A DNA stretch of 64,000 nucleotides from Dyella dinghuensis. Its GTDB lineage: Bacteria; Pseudomonadota; Gammaproteobacteria; Xanthomonadales; Rhodanobacteraceae. The translations under genes and the position numbers were made by a program. Shown piece after piece: positions 6,847 through 15,127 of the stretch. The first letter of the stretch is position 1. Each line of letters starts with the position of its first letter. Under the pieces are notes generated by a model. That model was not told the origin of the DNA. It saw only the letters and a list, made by a program, of their open reading frames with translations, and did no database searches. Location: positions 744,001-808,000 of the forward strand of contig NZ_RYZR01000003.1 of assembly GCF_003977615.1 (NCBI RefSeq), in the 5' to 3' direction.

Positions 6847-8424
6847 ATGCAAGCAGAAACGATCCCACACCCACGAAAGCGACCTTCCCGTCTGCTTGTG
6901 GCTCTTTTGCTGGCGGCACCACTGATCTGCCCGCTGTCGCTGAAGGCCGCCGACACCCGTCCGCTAAGCCCTGACGATGTCGCATGGCTGCGCCGTGTCA
7001 GCTTCGGCCTGGATAGCGCCACCATCGAGCGCTACCGCGAAATCGGTCGTACACGTTTCCTCGACGAAGAACTGGCCGGCGGCGACGATCCGCTTCCCCC
7101 TGCCGTCGCACCGCTCATCAATAGCTACGAGGTCTATAACACCGCGCCCGCGCAACTGGTGGCCCAATACCGGGATGAGCAGCAGAAGGTCAAGAAGACC
7201 GACGACTCCGATACCAGCGCCAAGGATATGGCGAAGAAAGATTTCCAGATGTATCGCCGCGACCTCTATAAGCAAAGCATGGAGGTCGAGCTGCTGCGTG
7301 CCATCTATGGCAAGAATCAGCTGAAAGAACAGATGGTGTGGTTCTGGCTCAACCATTTCAGCGTGTATGCGCCCAAGGGCGGCGTGGGCCTGTTTACGAC
7401 CGATTACGAAGAAAACGTGGTCCGCCCGCGTGCGCTGGGCAAGTTCAAGGATCTGGTCATGGCGACGCTGGAAAGCCCCGCCATGGAGCTATACCTGGAC
7501 AACGCAAAAAATATCCGCGGCAAAACCAATGAGAACTACGCGCGCGAGTTGATGGAACTGCACACGCTCGGCGTCAATTCCGGTTACACCCAGCAGGACG
7601 TGCAGCAGCTTTCGCTGATACTCACGGGTTCAGGCGTGGTGGCGCAACGCGGCCCCAATGTCATCGACGGCATCGACGATAGCTTCCTTCGTCAACGTCC
7701 CGGTGTCGTGCGCGATGGTTTGTTTATCTTCCTGCCCGGCCGCCACGATTTCTCGAACAAGGAATTCCTGGGACAAACCATTCATGGCAGCGGCTTCGAT
7801 GAAGTCCAGCAGGCGGTCGACTTGATTGTGCGACAACCGGCGTGTGCGACCTTTGTCTCCAAGCAGATCGCACAGTATTTCGTTGCCGATGATCCGCCGC
7901 CCGCACTCGTCAATGAGATGGCGCAAACCTTCCAGCGTACCGATGGCGATATCGCTGCCGTGCTACGCACGATGTTCATGTCCAAATACATCACGCAGAG
8001 CTACGGCAAGAAGTTCAAGGACCCTACGCAGTTTCTTGTTTCGGCCATGCGCATCAGCTACGACGGCAAGCCGATCAGCAACGCCGATCCGCTGGTGAAC
8101 TGGCTCAATCAGATGAGCGAACTGCCCTACGGCCACATCACGCCGGATGGTTGGGCACTGGATAGTGCGAGCTGGTCCAGTTCCGGCCAGATGGCGAAAC
8201 GCTTTGATGTAGCACGCGCCATCGGCAGCGGCAGAAACCGTCTTTTCGCCGGTAGCGATGGCCAGGTGACGCAAGCCAATCCGCCGATGCTCAACTCAAC
8301 ACTCTTCCAGGAAACGCTCCAACCGACGCTGTCTGCGAGCACGCGCGATGCGCTGGCCAAGGCCGCGTCACAAGTTGAATGGAACACGTTCCTTCTGTCT
8401 TCACCTGACTTCAACTATCGCTGA
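6847..8424 (+). CDS. DUF1800 family exported protein
   Basis: 525 residues with a Sec-type signal peptide (positive RKRPSR, then LLVALLLAAPLICPLSL, cleavage near KAAD at about 36). The DUF1800 signatures are plain: LRRVSFG near 50, NENYARELMELHTLGVNSGYT around 228-246, LGQTIHGSGFDEVQQAVDLI, and GWALDSASWSS near the C-terminus. DUF1800 proteins are regularly paired with DUF1501 proteins and are of unknown biochemical function. The DUF1501 partner starts eight bases after this stop. A GGGGGG-rich Shine-Dalgarno precedes the ATG. A second DUF1800 gene follows the partner and shares long stretches with this one, so they are paralogues. Confidence 0.9.
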   Translation: MQAETIPHPRKRPSRLLVALLLAAPLICPLSLKAADTRPLSPDDVAWLRRVSFGLDSATIERYREIGRTRFLDEELAGGDDPLPPAVAPLINSYEVYNTAPAQLVAQYRDEQQKVKKTDDSDTSAKDMAKKDFQMYRRDLYKQSMEVELLRAIYGKNQLKEQMVWFWLNHFSVYAPKGGVGLFTTDYEENVVRPRALGKFKDLVMATLESPAMELYLDNAKNIRGKTNENYARELMELHTLGVNSGYTQQDVQQLSLILTGSGVVAQRGPNVIDGIDDSFLRQRPGVVRDGLFIFLPGRHDFSNKEFLGQTIHGSGFDEVQQAVDLIVRQPACATFVSKQIAQYFVADDPPPALVNEMAQTFQRTDGDIAAVLRTMFMSKYITQSYGKKFKDPTQFLVSAMRISYDGKPISNADPLVNWLNQMSELPYGHITPDGWALDSASWSSSGQMAKRFDVARAIGSGRNRLFAGSDGQVTQANPPMLNSTLFQETLQPTLSASTRDALAKAASQVEWNTFLLSSPDFNYR

Positions 8425-8432
8425 GGCACGCC

Positions 8433-9629
8433 ATGAACCGTCGCGAATTTCTCCTTGCTGCAGGTGCTGCTGCCACATTGCCAGCGCTCTCTTTCTCCGG
8501 CCGCCTGTTTGCCACGCCGACAAACTCGCCGCGCTTTCTGTTTGTGTTTCTGCGTGGCGGCTACGACTGCAACAACATGCTCGTGCCCTACAGCAGCGAT
8601 TTCTATTACGAATCGCGTCCGACGATTGCGATCGCGAAGCCCGACAACTCGTCCAACAGCGCCATCGCGCTGGATTCCAACTGGGGTTTGAATCCGGTAT
8701 TGCGCGATTCGATCTATCCGCTGTGGCAGAAGAAGCAAATCGCTTTCATTCCATTCGCAGGTACGGACGATCTGTCGCGCAGTCACTTTGAAACGCAAGA
8801 CAACATCGAACGCGGCCAGCCGCAGGACCAGGGCAGCAACTTCCGCTCGGGCTTCATGGCACGCCTTTCCAGCGTACTCACGGGCGTTCCGGCCATCGCG
8901 TTTACCAACAGCCTACCGCTGAGTTTCCAGGGCGCGAGCAAGGACATTCCGAATATCTCGCTCAAGGGCGACACCAAGGCGCACTTTGACGATCGCCAGG
9001 CCTCCATTCTCGCCGGCATGTACAAGAACACGTCGCTGGCATCGGCTGCAGCCGATGGTTTGAGCCTGCGTTCAACGGTGTCGATGGATCTCCAGAACGA
9101 AATGGTCGCGGCCAGCCGCGGCGCGCCAAGTGCATCGGGTTTTGCGCAGGAAACGCAGCGCATCGCCACGTTGATGCGCGATCAATATCGCTTGGGCTTT
9201 GTCGACGTCGGCGGTTGGGATACACACGTGAATCAAGGCAATGTCACGGGCGGTCTCGCCAACAATCTTCGCAATCTGGGTGAAGGCCTTGCTGCCTATG
9301 CCAACACGCTGGGCGATGAATGGAACAACACGACAGTGGTAGTCGTTTCCGAATTCGGCCGCACGTTCCGTGAAAACGGCGACCATGGGACTGATCACGG
9401 TCATGGCACCGTGCACTGGGTGCTTGGTGGCAAGGTCAACGGCGGCCGCATCGCGGGTGAACAGATTGCGGTCACGCAAGAAAACCTGTTGCAGAATCGC
9501 GACTACAAGGTACTCAACAACTACCGCGACGTGTACAGCGGATTGCTCGGCCGCATCTGGGGACTGCAAGGCAATCGTCTGCAGACGGTGTTCCCGCAGG
9601 CGCGCCCGCGCGATCTGCAACTGGTGTGA
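8433..9629 (+). CDS. DUF1501 family protein with Tat-type signal
   Basis: 398 residues. The N-terminus MNRREFLLAAGAAATLPAL is a twin-arginine-like signal (RREFL plus a weakly hydrophobic stretch), so export of a folded protein to the periplasm is likely. DUF1501 has an alkaline-phosphatase/sulfatase-like fold. Visible matches are FLRGGYD near the start of the mature part, VDVGGWDTHVNQG at about 254-266, and VVVVSEFGRTFRENGDHGTDHG, whose Asp and His residues resemble metal ligands. It sits eight bases behind the first DUF1800 gene and 168 bases before the second. A hydrolytic role on an exported polymer or phosphoester is conceivable but undemonstrated. Confidence 0.9.
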   Translation: MNRREFLLAAGAAATLPALSFSGRLFATPTNSPRFLFVFLRGGYDCNNMLVPYSSDFYYESRPTIAIAKPDNSSNSAIALDSNWGLNPVLRDSIYPLWQKKQIAFIPFAGTDDLSRSHFETQDNIERGQPQDQGSNFRSGFMARLSSVLTGVPAIAFTNSLPLSFQGASKDIPNISLKGDTKAHFDDRQASILAGMYKNTSLASAAADGLSLRSTVSMDLQNEMVAASRGAPSASGFAQETQRIATLMRDQYRLGFVDVGGWDTHVNQGNVTGGLANNLRNLGEGLAAYANTLGDEWNNTTVVVVSEFGRTFRENGDHGTDHGHGTVHWVLGGKVNGGRIAGEQIAVTQENLLQNRDYKVLNNYRDVYSGLLGRIWGLQGNRLQTVFPQARPRDLQLV

Positions 9630-9668
9630 TGCAGCGCACCCCAAATCAAACCGTCAACCGTCATTGAT

Positions 9669-9703
9669 CGTCTGCGCCGCTGTGAAACACGTCGGCGCAG
9701 ACG
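9669..9703. terminator. Hairpin between DUF1501 and second DUF1800 gene
   Basis: CGTCTGCGCCG at 9669-9679 pairs perfectly with CGGCGCAGACG at 9693-9703 across a 13-base loop. It lies 40 bases after the DUF1501 stop. No U-tract follows, so it may be a Rho-assisted terminator or RNA-stability element that separates expression of the second DUF1800 gene. Confidence 0.4.
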
Positions 9704-9797
9704 GTCATGACGATGTGGCAGAATCCCTGCGCCAGGTTATTTCTGCCGCCCTCCCCGCAAGCCTGCGGGACGAGCCAAAACCCGAGAGACTCGCCGC

Positions 9798-11330
9798 ATG
9801 CGTCCAACCGCTCTTGCCGCCCTGTCGCTGTCGATAACCTTACTTATTGCCCCTACCGTTACGCAGGCATCCAGCAGCAACGCCACGCTGAGCCAGGAGG
9901 ATGCGGCGTGGCTGCGGCGCGATGCTTTCGGATTGGATACGGCAACCGTGGCGCAATACCGCGCACTCGGCCGCAAAACCATGCTGGAAAAGCAGCTGGA
10001 TGATCGCCTCGGCGATAGCTTGCCTGCGCCGGTCGCAGCGCAAATTGCATCCTACGAATCCTTCTACACACCGCTCGATCAGTTGCTGACGTCCATTCAA
10101 GACGAGCAGCAGCAAATTAAAGCCATGCTCGACGGCCCTACCAAAGTAGCCGCCAATCAAGCCCTGCAGGCACGCGGCAACAAACTCGGACAGGAAGCGC
10201 AACAAGCGGAGCTATTGCATGCCATCTACGGGCCCAACCAGCTCAAGGAACAACTGGCGTGGTTCTGGCTCAATCATTTCAGCGTTTATGCCCAGAAAGG
10301 ACGCGTGCGTTGGGAACTGGCCGATTACGAACAGAATGCGATCCGCCCGCATGCGCTAGGCAAATTCCGCGATCTGGTGATGGCCACGCTGGAAAGTCCG
10401 GCCATGCTGGAATTTCTCGACAACGCACAGAACGCGAAAGGCCACGTCAACGAAAACTACGCGCGCGAATTGATGGAGCTGCACACGCTCGGCGTCAACT
10501 CGGGATACACGCAGCAGGACGTGCAGCAACTGGCGTTGATACTTACTGGTGTCGGCATTGCTCCCACCAACGGCAAACCCGAGAAATTCGGTCCGAAGGT
10601 CGCGCCGCTCGTCGTTCGCAATGGTTTGTTCGAATTCAATCCGCAACGGCACGATTTCAGCGACAAGGTGCTGCTCGGCAAAACCATCAAGGGCAGCGGC
10701 TTTGACGAAGTGCAACAAGCTGTAGATTTGATCGTGAAGCAACCAGCTTGCGCGCAATTCATTTCACGCAAGCTCGCCGAATATTTTATCTCCGACAATC
10801 CCCCACCGGACCTGGTGGCGAAAATGGCGCGCACTTTCCGCCATAGTGACGGCGACATCGCAGAGGTTATGCGCGTCATGTTCCAGTCACGCGACCTGAT
10901 CAGCAACGCAGGCAAGAAGTTCAAGGATCCGATGCAGTTCGTCGTATCGTCCGTGCGGCTGGGCTATGACGGCACGCCGATCGTCAACGCGCAACCGATG
11001 GTGGGCTGGCTCAATCAACTCGATCAACCGTTGTTTGGGCGTATTACGCCGGACGGCTGGCCGCTGGACAACATCAGTTGGTCCAGTTCCGGACAGATGG
11101 CGAAACGATTCGACATCGCACGCGCCATCGGCACGGGTAACAACCAGCTGTTCACGCCCGTGGGAAGTACCCAGCGCGGCGCGGGTTTTCCAATGCTGAC
11201 GACACGTCTTTATTACGACGCGATCGAACCGTATCTTTCGCCGGCCACGCACGATGCCCTTGCGAAGGCAACGTCACAGCAGGAATGGAACACATTCCTG
11301 CTCTCATCGCCGGACATGAACTACCGTTGA
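9798..11330 (+). CDS. DUF1800 family exported protein, second copy
   Basis: 510 residues with a signal peptide (MRPTALAALSLSITLLIAPT, cleavage near TQASS). It is a clear paralogue of the protein at 6847-8424: shared blocks include LKEQLAWFWLNHFSVYAQKG, NENYARELMELHTLGVNSGYT, GSGFDEVQQAVDLIVKQPAC and SWSSSGQMAKRFD. The ends are nearly the same (QEWNTFLLSSPDMNYR against VEWNTFLLSSPDFNYR). Unlike the first copy it has no DUF1501 gene behind it. Tandem duplication followed by divergence is the simplest explanation; the two could bind different partners or substrates. Confidence 0.9.
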   Translation: MRPTALAALSLSITLLIAPTVTQASSSNATLSQEDAAWLRRDAFGLDTATVAQYRALGRKTMLEKQLDDRLGDSLPAPVAAQIASYESFYTPLDQLLTSIQDEQQQIKAMLDGPTKVAANQALQARGNKLGQEAQQAELLHAIYGPNQLKEQLAWFWLNHFSVYAQKGRVRWELADYEQNAIRPHALGKFRDLVMATLESPAMLEFLDNAQNAKGHVNENYARELMELHTLGVNSGYTQQDVQQLALILTGVGIAPTNGKPEKFGPKVAPLVVRNGLFEFNPQRHDFSDKVLLGKTIKGSGFDEVQQAVDLIVKQPACAQFISRKLAEYFISDNPPPDLVAKMARTFRHSDGDIAEVMRVMFQSRDLISNAGKKFKDPMQFVVSSVRLGYDGTPIVNAQPMVGWLNQLDQPLFGRITPDGWPLDNISWSSSGQMAKRFDIARAIGTGNNQLFTPVGSTQRGAGFPMLTTRLYYDAIEPYLSPATHDALAKATSQQEWNTFLLSSPDMNYR

Positions 11331-11334
11331 TCGT

Positions 11335-11790
11335 TCATGCGCGGCGATATTCGCCGTGCATAACACGTTCCCAATGCACGCCCCCATCGAAAGAGCTTTC
11401 CAGCGTGAGCTGGTAGTCCCCCTCTTCGGATGGCCGGTAGATGTGACGCGTTTGCCCACGCGATGACGTGCGCAGGAAAACCAGCTGCGTTCCATCCCAA
11501 TGCCCCAGCGCGGGATGCGATGGCGTAAAGCCGTAACTATCGAACCAGTAAAGCGCGTATTCGCCCGGTTCCGCGCCCGCTACGAAAATCGCATGCGCCT
11601 GCAACGATGGCTTGCCGTCGCGTTCTTCACGATAGTCCTGCAGCAAGGCTTTGCCGCCGAGTTCGAAACGCGCACTCACTTTCGCCGTCGCGGGGCCGCC
11701 TTCGCCCCAGCGGGTTGTAGCGATCTGTTCCTCGCCCAGCCATTCACCCGCCAGTGCAGCAAGGACGCCGTTGCCTTCTGTCGAGGTCAT
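11335..11790 (-). CDS. DUF1579 family protein
   Basis: A 151-residue soluble protein with no signal peptide. It opens with LAALAGEWLGEEQI and continues with beta-strand-rich segments (ALLQDYREERDGKPSLQAHAIF, YALYWFDSYGFTPSHPALGHWDG), the pattern of the lipocalin-like DUF1579 family. The start lies six bases after the stop of the HAAS-domain gene, making it the third gene of the PadR operon. Its role is unknown; families of this fold often bind small hydrophobic ligands. Confidence 0.7.
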   Translation of the reverse strand: MTSTEGNGVLAALAGEWLGEEQIATTRWGEGGPATAKVSARFELGGKALLQDYREERDGKPSLQAHAIFVAGAEPGEYALYWFDSYGFTPSHPALGHWDGTQLVFLRTSSRGQTRHIYRPSEEGDYQLTLESSFDGGVHWERVMHGEYRRA

Positions 11791-11796
11791 CTGTAC

Positions 11797-12741
11797 TTAC
11801 TCCTTCACGGCTCCGGCGACCAACAGATGTTTCGCCATCTGACCATGTAGACGTCCGATGGCACGCACCATGTGCAAAGTGGTGAACAAGAGCAGCACGC
11901 CGATGATGCACAGGATGAAAGCGGCAGGCCAACCGTTCAACACCAGGATGCCATTGCACACCCAGTCAGGACCGTTGCAGCTGTCCTGAAATCCGGACAT
12001 GCTCGCGACGAGCTTGACTAAGGGTGCCGCTGTAAACCCCAACGAGATGCTAAGCAGCGTGACCGTAAGCGTGAAATAGATGATGCCAAGCGGCAGCATC
12101 ATCAGCATGTAGAACAGCGTGCTCCAGCTACGCGGGTCGGTAAACATCGCACCGATCCGCTTCCATATCGACATCCCTTGCGTGGAGAACGCTGGACGAC
12201 GCGGCATGCGCACACCCAACATCGATTCCACCATGCGCCCTTCCACTAGCGACAACACGCGTACCGAGCCGAAGAACAACATGATGAACGGGATGCCGAT
12301 AATCAGCACCCCCAGACCCAGCGACAACGAAATACCCGTTACCGTCCAGGTGAAATAGAAAATACCTGTCGCCAATGACAGCACCATGTAGAACAACGCA
12401 CTGTAAGTACGCGGATCGGCTGCGACGCCAAAAAACTTGCCACCGAGCGAGCGCCGCTTCGGCACCGGCGGCGGACGTAGTGCACGCTGAATCTTGATTT
12501 CCTGATCGCGGTAAATCTCCGCGACCTCGTCCGGAGCACCATAACTGCTCACTACCCTGGCAAGCATGTCCGCTTCGCTGCGCCCAGGCTGTTCGGCCAA
12601 CTCTGCGCGCAGATGTTCTTCTGCGTCGTACAGTGCATCCTGAATCAACGCCGGATCGGCGCCACGCAACGCGGCGCGCAGCTGATCCAGATATTCCGCG
12701 ATCGTGCGCGGCGTTAGATCTGGACGTGTCGTCATCGCCAT
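11797..12741 (-). CDS. HAAS-domain membrane protein with duplicated sensor-like membrane module
   Basis: 314 residues. The first 90 (TIAEYLDQLRAALRGADPALIQDALYDAEEHL) match the HAAS/DUF1700 cytoplasmic domain typically encoded next to PadR regulators. Two membrane modules follow: DPRTYSALFYMVLSLATGIF at about 110-129 and DPRSWSTLFYMLMMLPLGII about 100 residues later, each continuing into YFTxTVT-IS-SLG. This is an internal duplication. A final hydrophobic hairpin ends at about 300. The start overlaps the padR stop by ten bases. It is likely a membrane sensor or anti-regulator that works with PadR on an envelope signal; the signal is unknown. Confidence 0.75.
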   Translation of the reverse strand: MAMTTRPDLTPRTIAEYLDQLRAALRGADPALIQDALYDAEEHLRAELAEQPGRSEADMLARVVSSYGAPDEVAEIYRDQEIKIQRALRPPPVPKRRSLGGKFFGVAADPRTYSALFYMVLSLATGIFYFTWTVTGISLSLGLGVLIIGIPFIMLFFGSVRVLSLVEGRMVESMLGVRMPRRPAFSTQGMSIWKRIGAMFTDPRSWSTLFYMLMMLPLGIIYFTLTVTLLSISLGFTAAPLVKLVASMSGFQDSCNGPDWVCNGILVLNGWPAAFILCIIGVLLLFTTLHMVRAIGRLHGQMAKHLLVAGAVKE

Positions 12742-13097
12742 TCTCCTTGCAGAACTTTATCAACCGAATCGCGCGTGCCTTCCCACGCCACGATCCACTC
12801 TCGCAATACTTCGCGGCCATACTTCGTAATGCGGTAATAACGGCGCGGCGGCCCACTCACCGAGGGCTCCACCTCACTCCCCAACAAGCCGGCCGCTTCC
12901 AGATTTCGCAGCACGGGGTAAAGCGCACTCTGCTTGCCCGCCAGCGCACCTTCGCCCAGCTCCTCCAGACGCTTGGCAATCTGATAGCCATACATCGGCT
13001 GCCGCGACTGCCCGAGCACCGCCAGCAACACCAGCGATACCGTGCCGGTAGAAAGCTCTTTCTGAAATTTCTTGAGTTGGCCCGCGTTATCGTCCAC
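12732..13097 (-). CDS. PadR-family transcriptional regulator
   Basis: 121 residues of a winged-helix regulator: LVLLAVLGQSRQPMYGYQIAKRLEEL is the PadR N-terminal signature, followed by SALYPVLRNLEAAGLL and the wing RRYYRITKYGREVL. The C-terminus is short, as in subfamily 2 that couples to HAAS proteins. The start codon is GTG. It heads a three-gene operon (PadR, HAAS membrane protein, DUF1579) and probably represses itself through the dyad centred about 47 bases upstream. Confidence 0.9.
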   Translation of the reverse strand: MDDNAGQLKKFQKELSTGTVSLVLLAVLGQSRQPMYGYQIAKRLEELGEGALAGKQSALYPVLRNLEAAGLLGSEVEPSVSGPPRRYYRITKYGREVLREWIVAWEGTRDSVDKVLQGEWR

Positions 13098-13134
13098 GGC
13101 TGACCCGCTCTTCCACTTATGATGGAGTGCACTG

Positions 13135-13153
13135 TAGTGTGAACCTCACACTA
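13135..13153. promoter_or_regulatory. Probable PadR operator
   Basis: A perfect dyad TAGTGTGA-ACC-TCACACTA lies 38 bases upstream of the padR GTG, on the promoter side. The palindrome size and location fit autorepression by the adjacent PadR protein. Confidence 0.5.
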
Positions 13154-13300
13154 GTGCATGGGCCTGAAGTCATGGCTCTCAGGGGTGCGTCCATCGGGCA
13201 CAACACCCATGTATGTACCGGTTGTCCGATTGTTCAACACATCGAAGGAGGCACACTACTGTCCTGCACTTTGATAGCTCCGCGAGCGCTTCGCGGGTTC

Positions 13301-14185
13301 CTAGGCTACTGCCTTCGATGCAGCGCCGAGGAAGCGTTCGACGATCTCCGGCAGCAACGGGGCGACGGGGAGCGTGTAGTGGGTGGTATTCGGCAAGATG
13401 GCGAGCTCGTTTGCGGGCCGCAGAGAGCCATCGATTCCGGCATCGCGCTGGCCGCCGCCCAACGCCTTCCAGAACTCGACCATGTGTTCGGGCCGGATGG
13501 CGTCAGCGTCGGCATAGACCAGCAGTGTGCGCGCCTGAAGCTTGGCGACCTCGGCGCTCCAGTCGAAGGAACGTTTGGTCATGTCGCCGACCTTCCTGAA
13601 GAGGTTGGTCCAATCGACATTGGGATAGGTCTGCCCTAACGGCGATGCTTTGACGCCAGGGCCCAACGTGGCAGCGTTGGCCTCCAACTGTTTGAAGGCC
13701 ACTACCACCTCCGGATAAAAGCCGTCCTGCCTCATTGCCGCAGACACGAGCACGAGCCGGTTAACCACGTCCGGATGACGGATAGCGGTCTGCAGCGCGA
13801 CGCTGGAGCCCAGTGAGTAGCCCATGACGTCGGCCTTGCCGAGTTTCAGATGGCCGATCAGCGCGGCAATGTCGTCGCCCATCGTTTCACTGCGCAGTGG
13901 CCTGTCCGTATCTGGCGTGCGCCCATGTGCCTGGAGATGGACGGCGATCACCTGCCGGCTCTTGGCCAGTTCGGCCAGATTGCTCCCGAAGCTGTCCGGG
14001 TCGATGCCACCGTGGAGAAGAATGAGCGGCTTGCCGGCGCCATGCACGCTGTAAAAGAGATGCTGACCATTGACGTCGGCAACATGCTGATTCGACATGG
14101 TGAGAGTCTCCTTGGCTCGAACGGGAAGGACCGCAGTCAGCACTGCGGTCGCCATGGCAGTCTTCAGGAAATCGCGTCTGAGCAT
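13301..14185 (-). CDS. Tat-exported alpha/beta hydrolase
   Basis: 294 residues. The N-terminus MLRRDFLKTAMATAVLTAVLPVRA is a twin-arginine-type signal. The fold motifs are in order: oxyanion LILLHGGID (about 54-62), the nucleophile elbow MGYSLGSS with a Ser at about 122, acid candidate LLVYADADAI, and the base in ILPNTTHYT near the C-terminus. This composition matches serine esterases and related hydrolases. It is transcribed alone, downstream of the ArsR/SRPBCC pair with about 95 bases between. Substrate is unknown. Confidence 0.85.
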   Translation of the reverse strand: MLRRDFLKTAMATAVLTAVLPVRAKETLTMSNQHVADVNGQHLFYSVHGAGKPLILLHGGIDPDSFGSNLAELAKSRQVIAVHLQAHGRTPDTDRPLRSETMGDDIAALIGHLKLGKADVMGYSLGSSVALQTAIRHPDVVNRLVLVSAAMRQDGFYPEVVVAFKQLEANAATLGPGVKASPLGQTYPNVDWTNLFRKVGDMTKRSFDWSAEVAKLQARTLLVYADADAIRPEHMVEFWKALGGGQRDAGIDGSLRPANELAILPNTTHYTLPVAPLLPEIVERFLGAASKAVA

Positions 14186-14279
14186 ATCGTCCTCATGCGG
14201 CGCCGACTGGGCCAGCGCGGCTAGCGATCGTGTGTTTCATCGCCATCCTTTCCATGCGCACGTGGCCGCGGTGTGTTCA

Positions 14280-14777
14280 CTATCTGCCTGCGAGCAACTC
14301 ATCCAGCTGCGCGAACTGTTCGGGCAGGCCTTCCGCCGAACCGGCGAGGGCTTCCTCAAGGGCTTCCGTCGTTGGGTAGAGTTCGTGAAAAATGACCAGC
14401 GTCTTGCCGGCATTTTCTTCGAACGTTACCGTGGTCAAGGCGCCCTGATCGCTATCTTCGTTCGTCCATACGAGACGCTTGTGCGGCGTTACTTCTTTGT
14501 ACGTGCCGAAGAACGCCATCGGTTGATCGAAGTCCGGATGGCTGAACACGAGGCGATACGTACCCCCGGTGCGAACATCCATGTCGCACGAGACCAGCGA
14601 CATGCCCACCGACTTCGGAACCCACCAAATCTTGAACAATTCGGGTTTGCTCCACGCTTCGAACACGATATGCGCCGGGGCGTTGAACGTTCGTGTCACG
14701 ACGAATTCGCGGTCGGACTTGCGCTCCACAACGGTGCGGTTCATGACGGCGGAACTACTTTCTCTTGCTTCTGGCAT
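14280..14777 (-). CDS. SRPBCC/AHSA1-family protein
   Basis: 165 residues, cytosolic. VVTRTFNAPAHIVFEAWSKPEL (about 27-48) opens an AHSA1-type START-like fold, followed by YRLVFSHPDF and VTPHKRLVWTNED. I chose the ATG at 14777 because AAGGAG sits at the right distance upstream; this start overlaps the arsR gene by 23 bases. Small SRPBCC proteins coupled to an ArsR-type regulator form a very common pair whose ligand is generally unknown. Confidence 0.85.
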   Translation of the reverse strand: MPEARESSSAVMNRTVVERKSDREFVVTRTFNAPAHIVFEAWSKPELFKIWWVPKSVGMSLVSCDMDVRTGGTYRLVFSHPDFDQPMAFFGTYKEVTPHKRLVWTNEDSDQGALTTVTFEENAGKTLVIFHELYPTTEALEEALAGSAEGLPEQFAQLDELLAGR

Positions 14778-15117
14778 TTGCCTTCTCCTTGCGGTTCAAG
14801 TTCTCGACAATCTCGTCCAACGCGTCGAAACGCGCGCTCCATAGTTGGCGGTGCTGCTCGATCCAGGCGGCCTCTTCTTCCAGCCGGCGCAGTCCGAGCT
14901 TGCAGGTTCGTACGCGCCCAACCTTCTCCGTGATCACGAGTCCCGCCTGCTCCAAGATGCTGACGTGCTTCTTCATGCCCGTGAGGGTCATGTGAAACCT
15001 TTGGGCAAGGTCGGTAATTGAGGCTTCTGAACCCCCGAGCTGCTCCAGCACGCCGCGTCGGGTGACATCGGAGAGCGCGGCGAACGTTGTGTCGAGGCGT
15101 GTTTGATAGTGAACCAT
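14755..15117 (-). CDS. ArsR-family HTH regulator of the SRPBCC pair
   Basis: About 120 residues from the ATG at 15117. LDTTFAALSDVTRRGVLEQL and ITDLAQRFHMTLTGMKKHVSILEQAGLV form the winged-helix DNA-binding domain; the tail EEEAAWIEQHRQLWSARFDALDEIV is typical of ArsR proteins that partner AHSA1 proteins. No Cys-based metal site (CxC) is visible, so it is not a metal sensor by motif. The start codon lies inside a 20-base palindrome, which suggests direct autorepression. The reading frame is open further upstream to 15216 but the family begins here. Confidence 0.85.
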   Translation of the reverse strand: MVHYQTRLDTTFAALSDVTRRGVLEQLGGSEASITDLAQRFHMTLTGMKKHVSILEQAGLVITEKVGRVRTCKLGLRRLEEEAAWIEQHRQLWSARFDALDEIVENLNRKEKANARSKRK

Positions 15118-15127
15118 ATGGTTCACT
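15108..15127. promoter_or_regulatory. Perfect 20-bp palindrome spanning the arsR start codon
   Basis: AGTGAACCATATGGTTCACT is a perfect 20-base palindrome whose CAT at 15115-15117 is the arsR start codon on the minus strand. The size and symmetry suit an ArsR-family dimer. A bound repressor here would block early elongation or initiation. Confidence 0.6.

Noticed and set aside
13278-13296. Short hairpin CCGCGA-N5-TCGCGG near the hydrolase stop as a terminator
   Set aside because: The stem is only six bases, with no U-tract on either strand.
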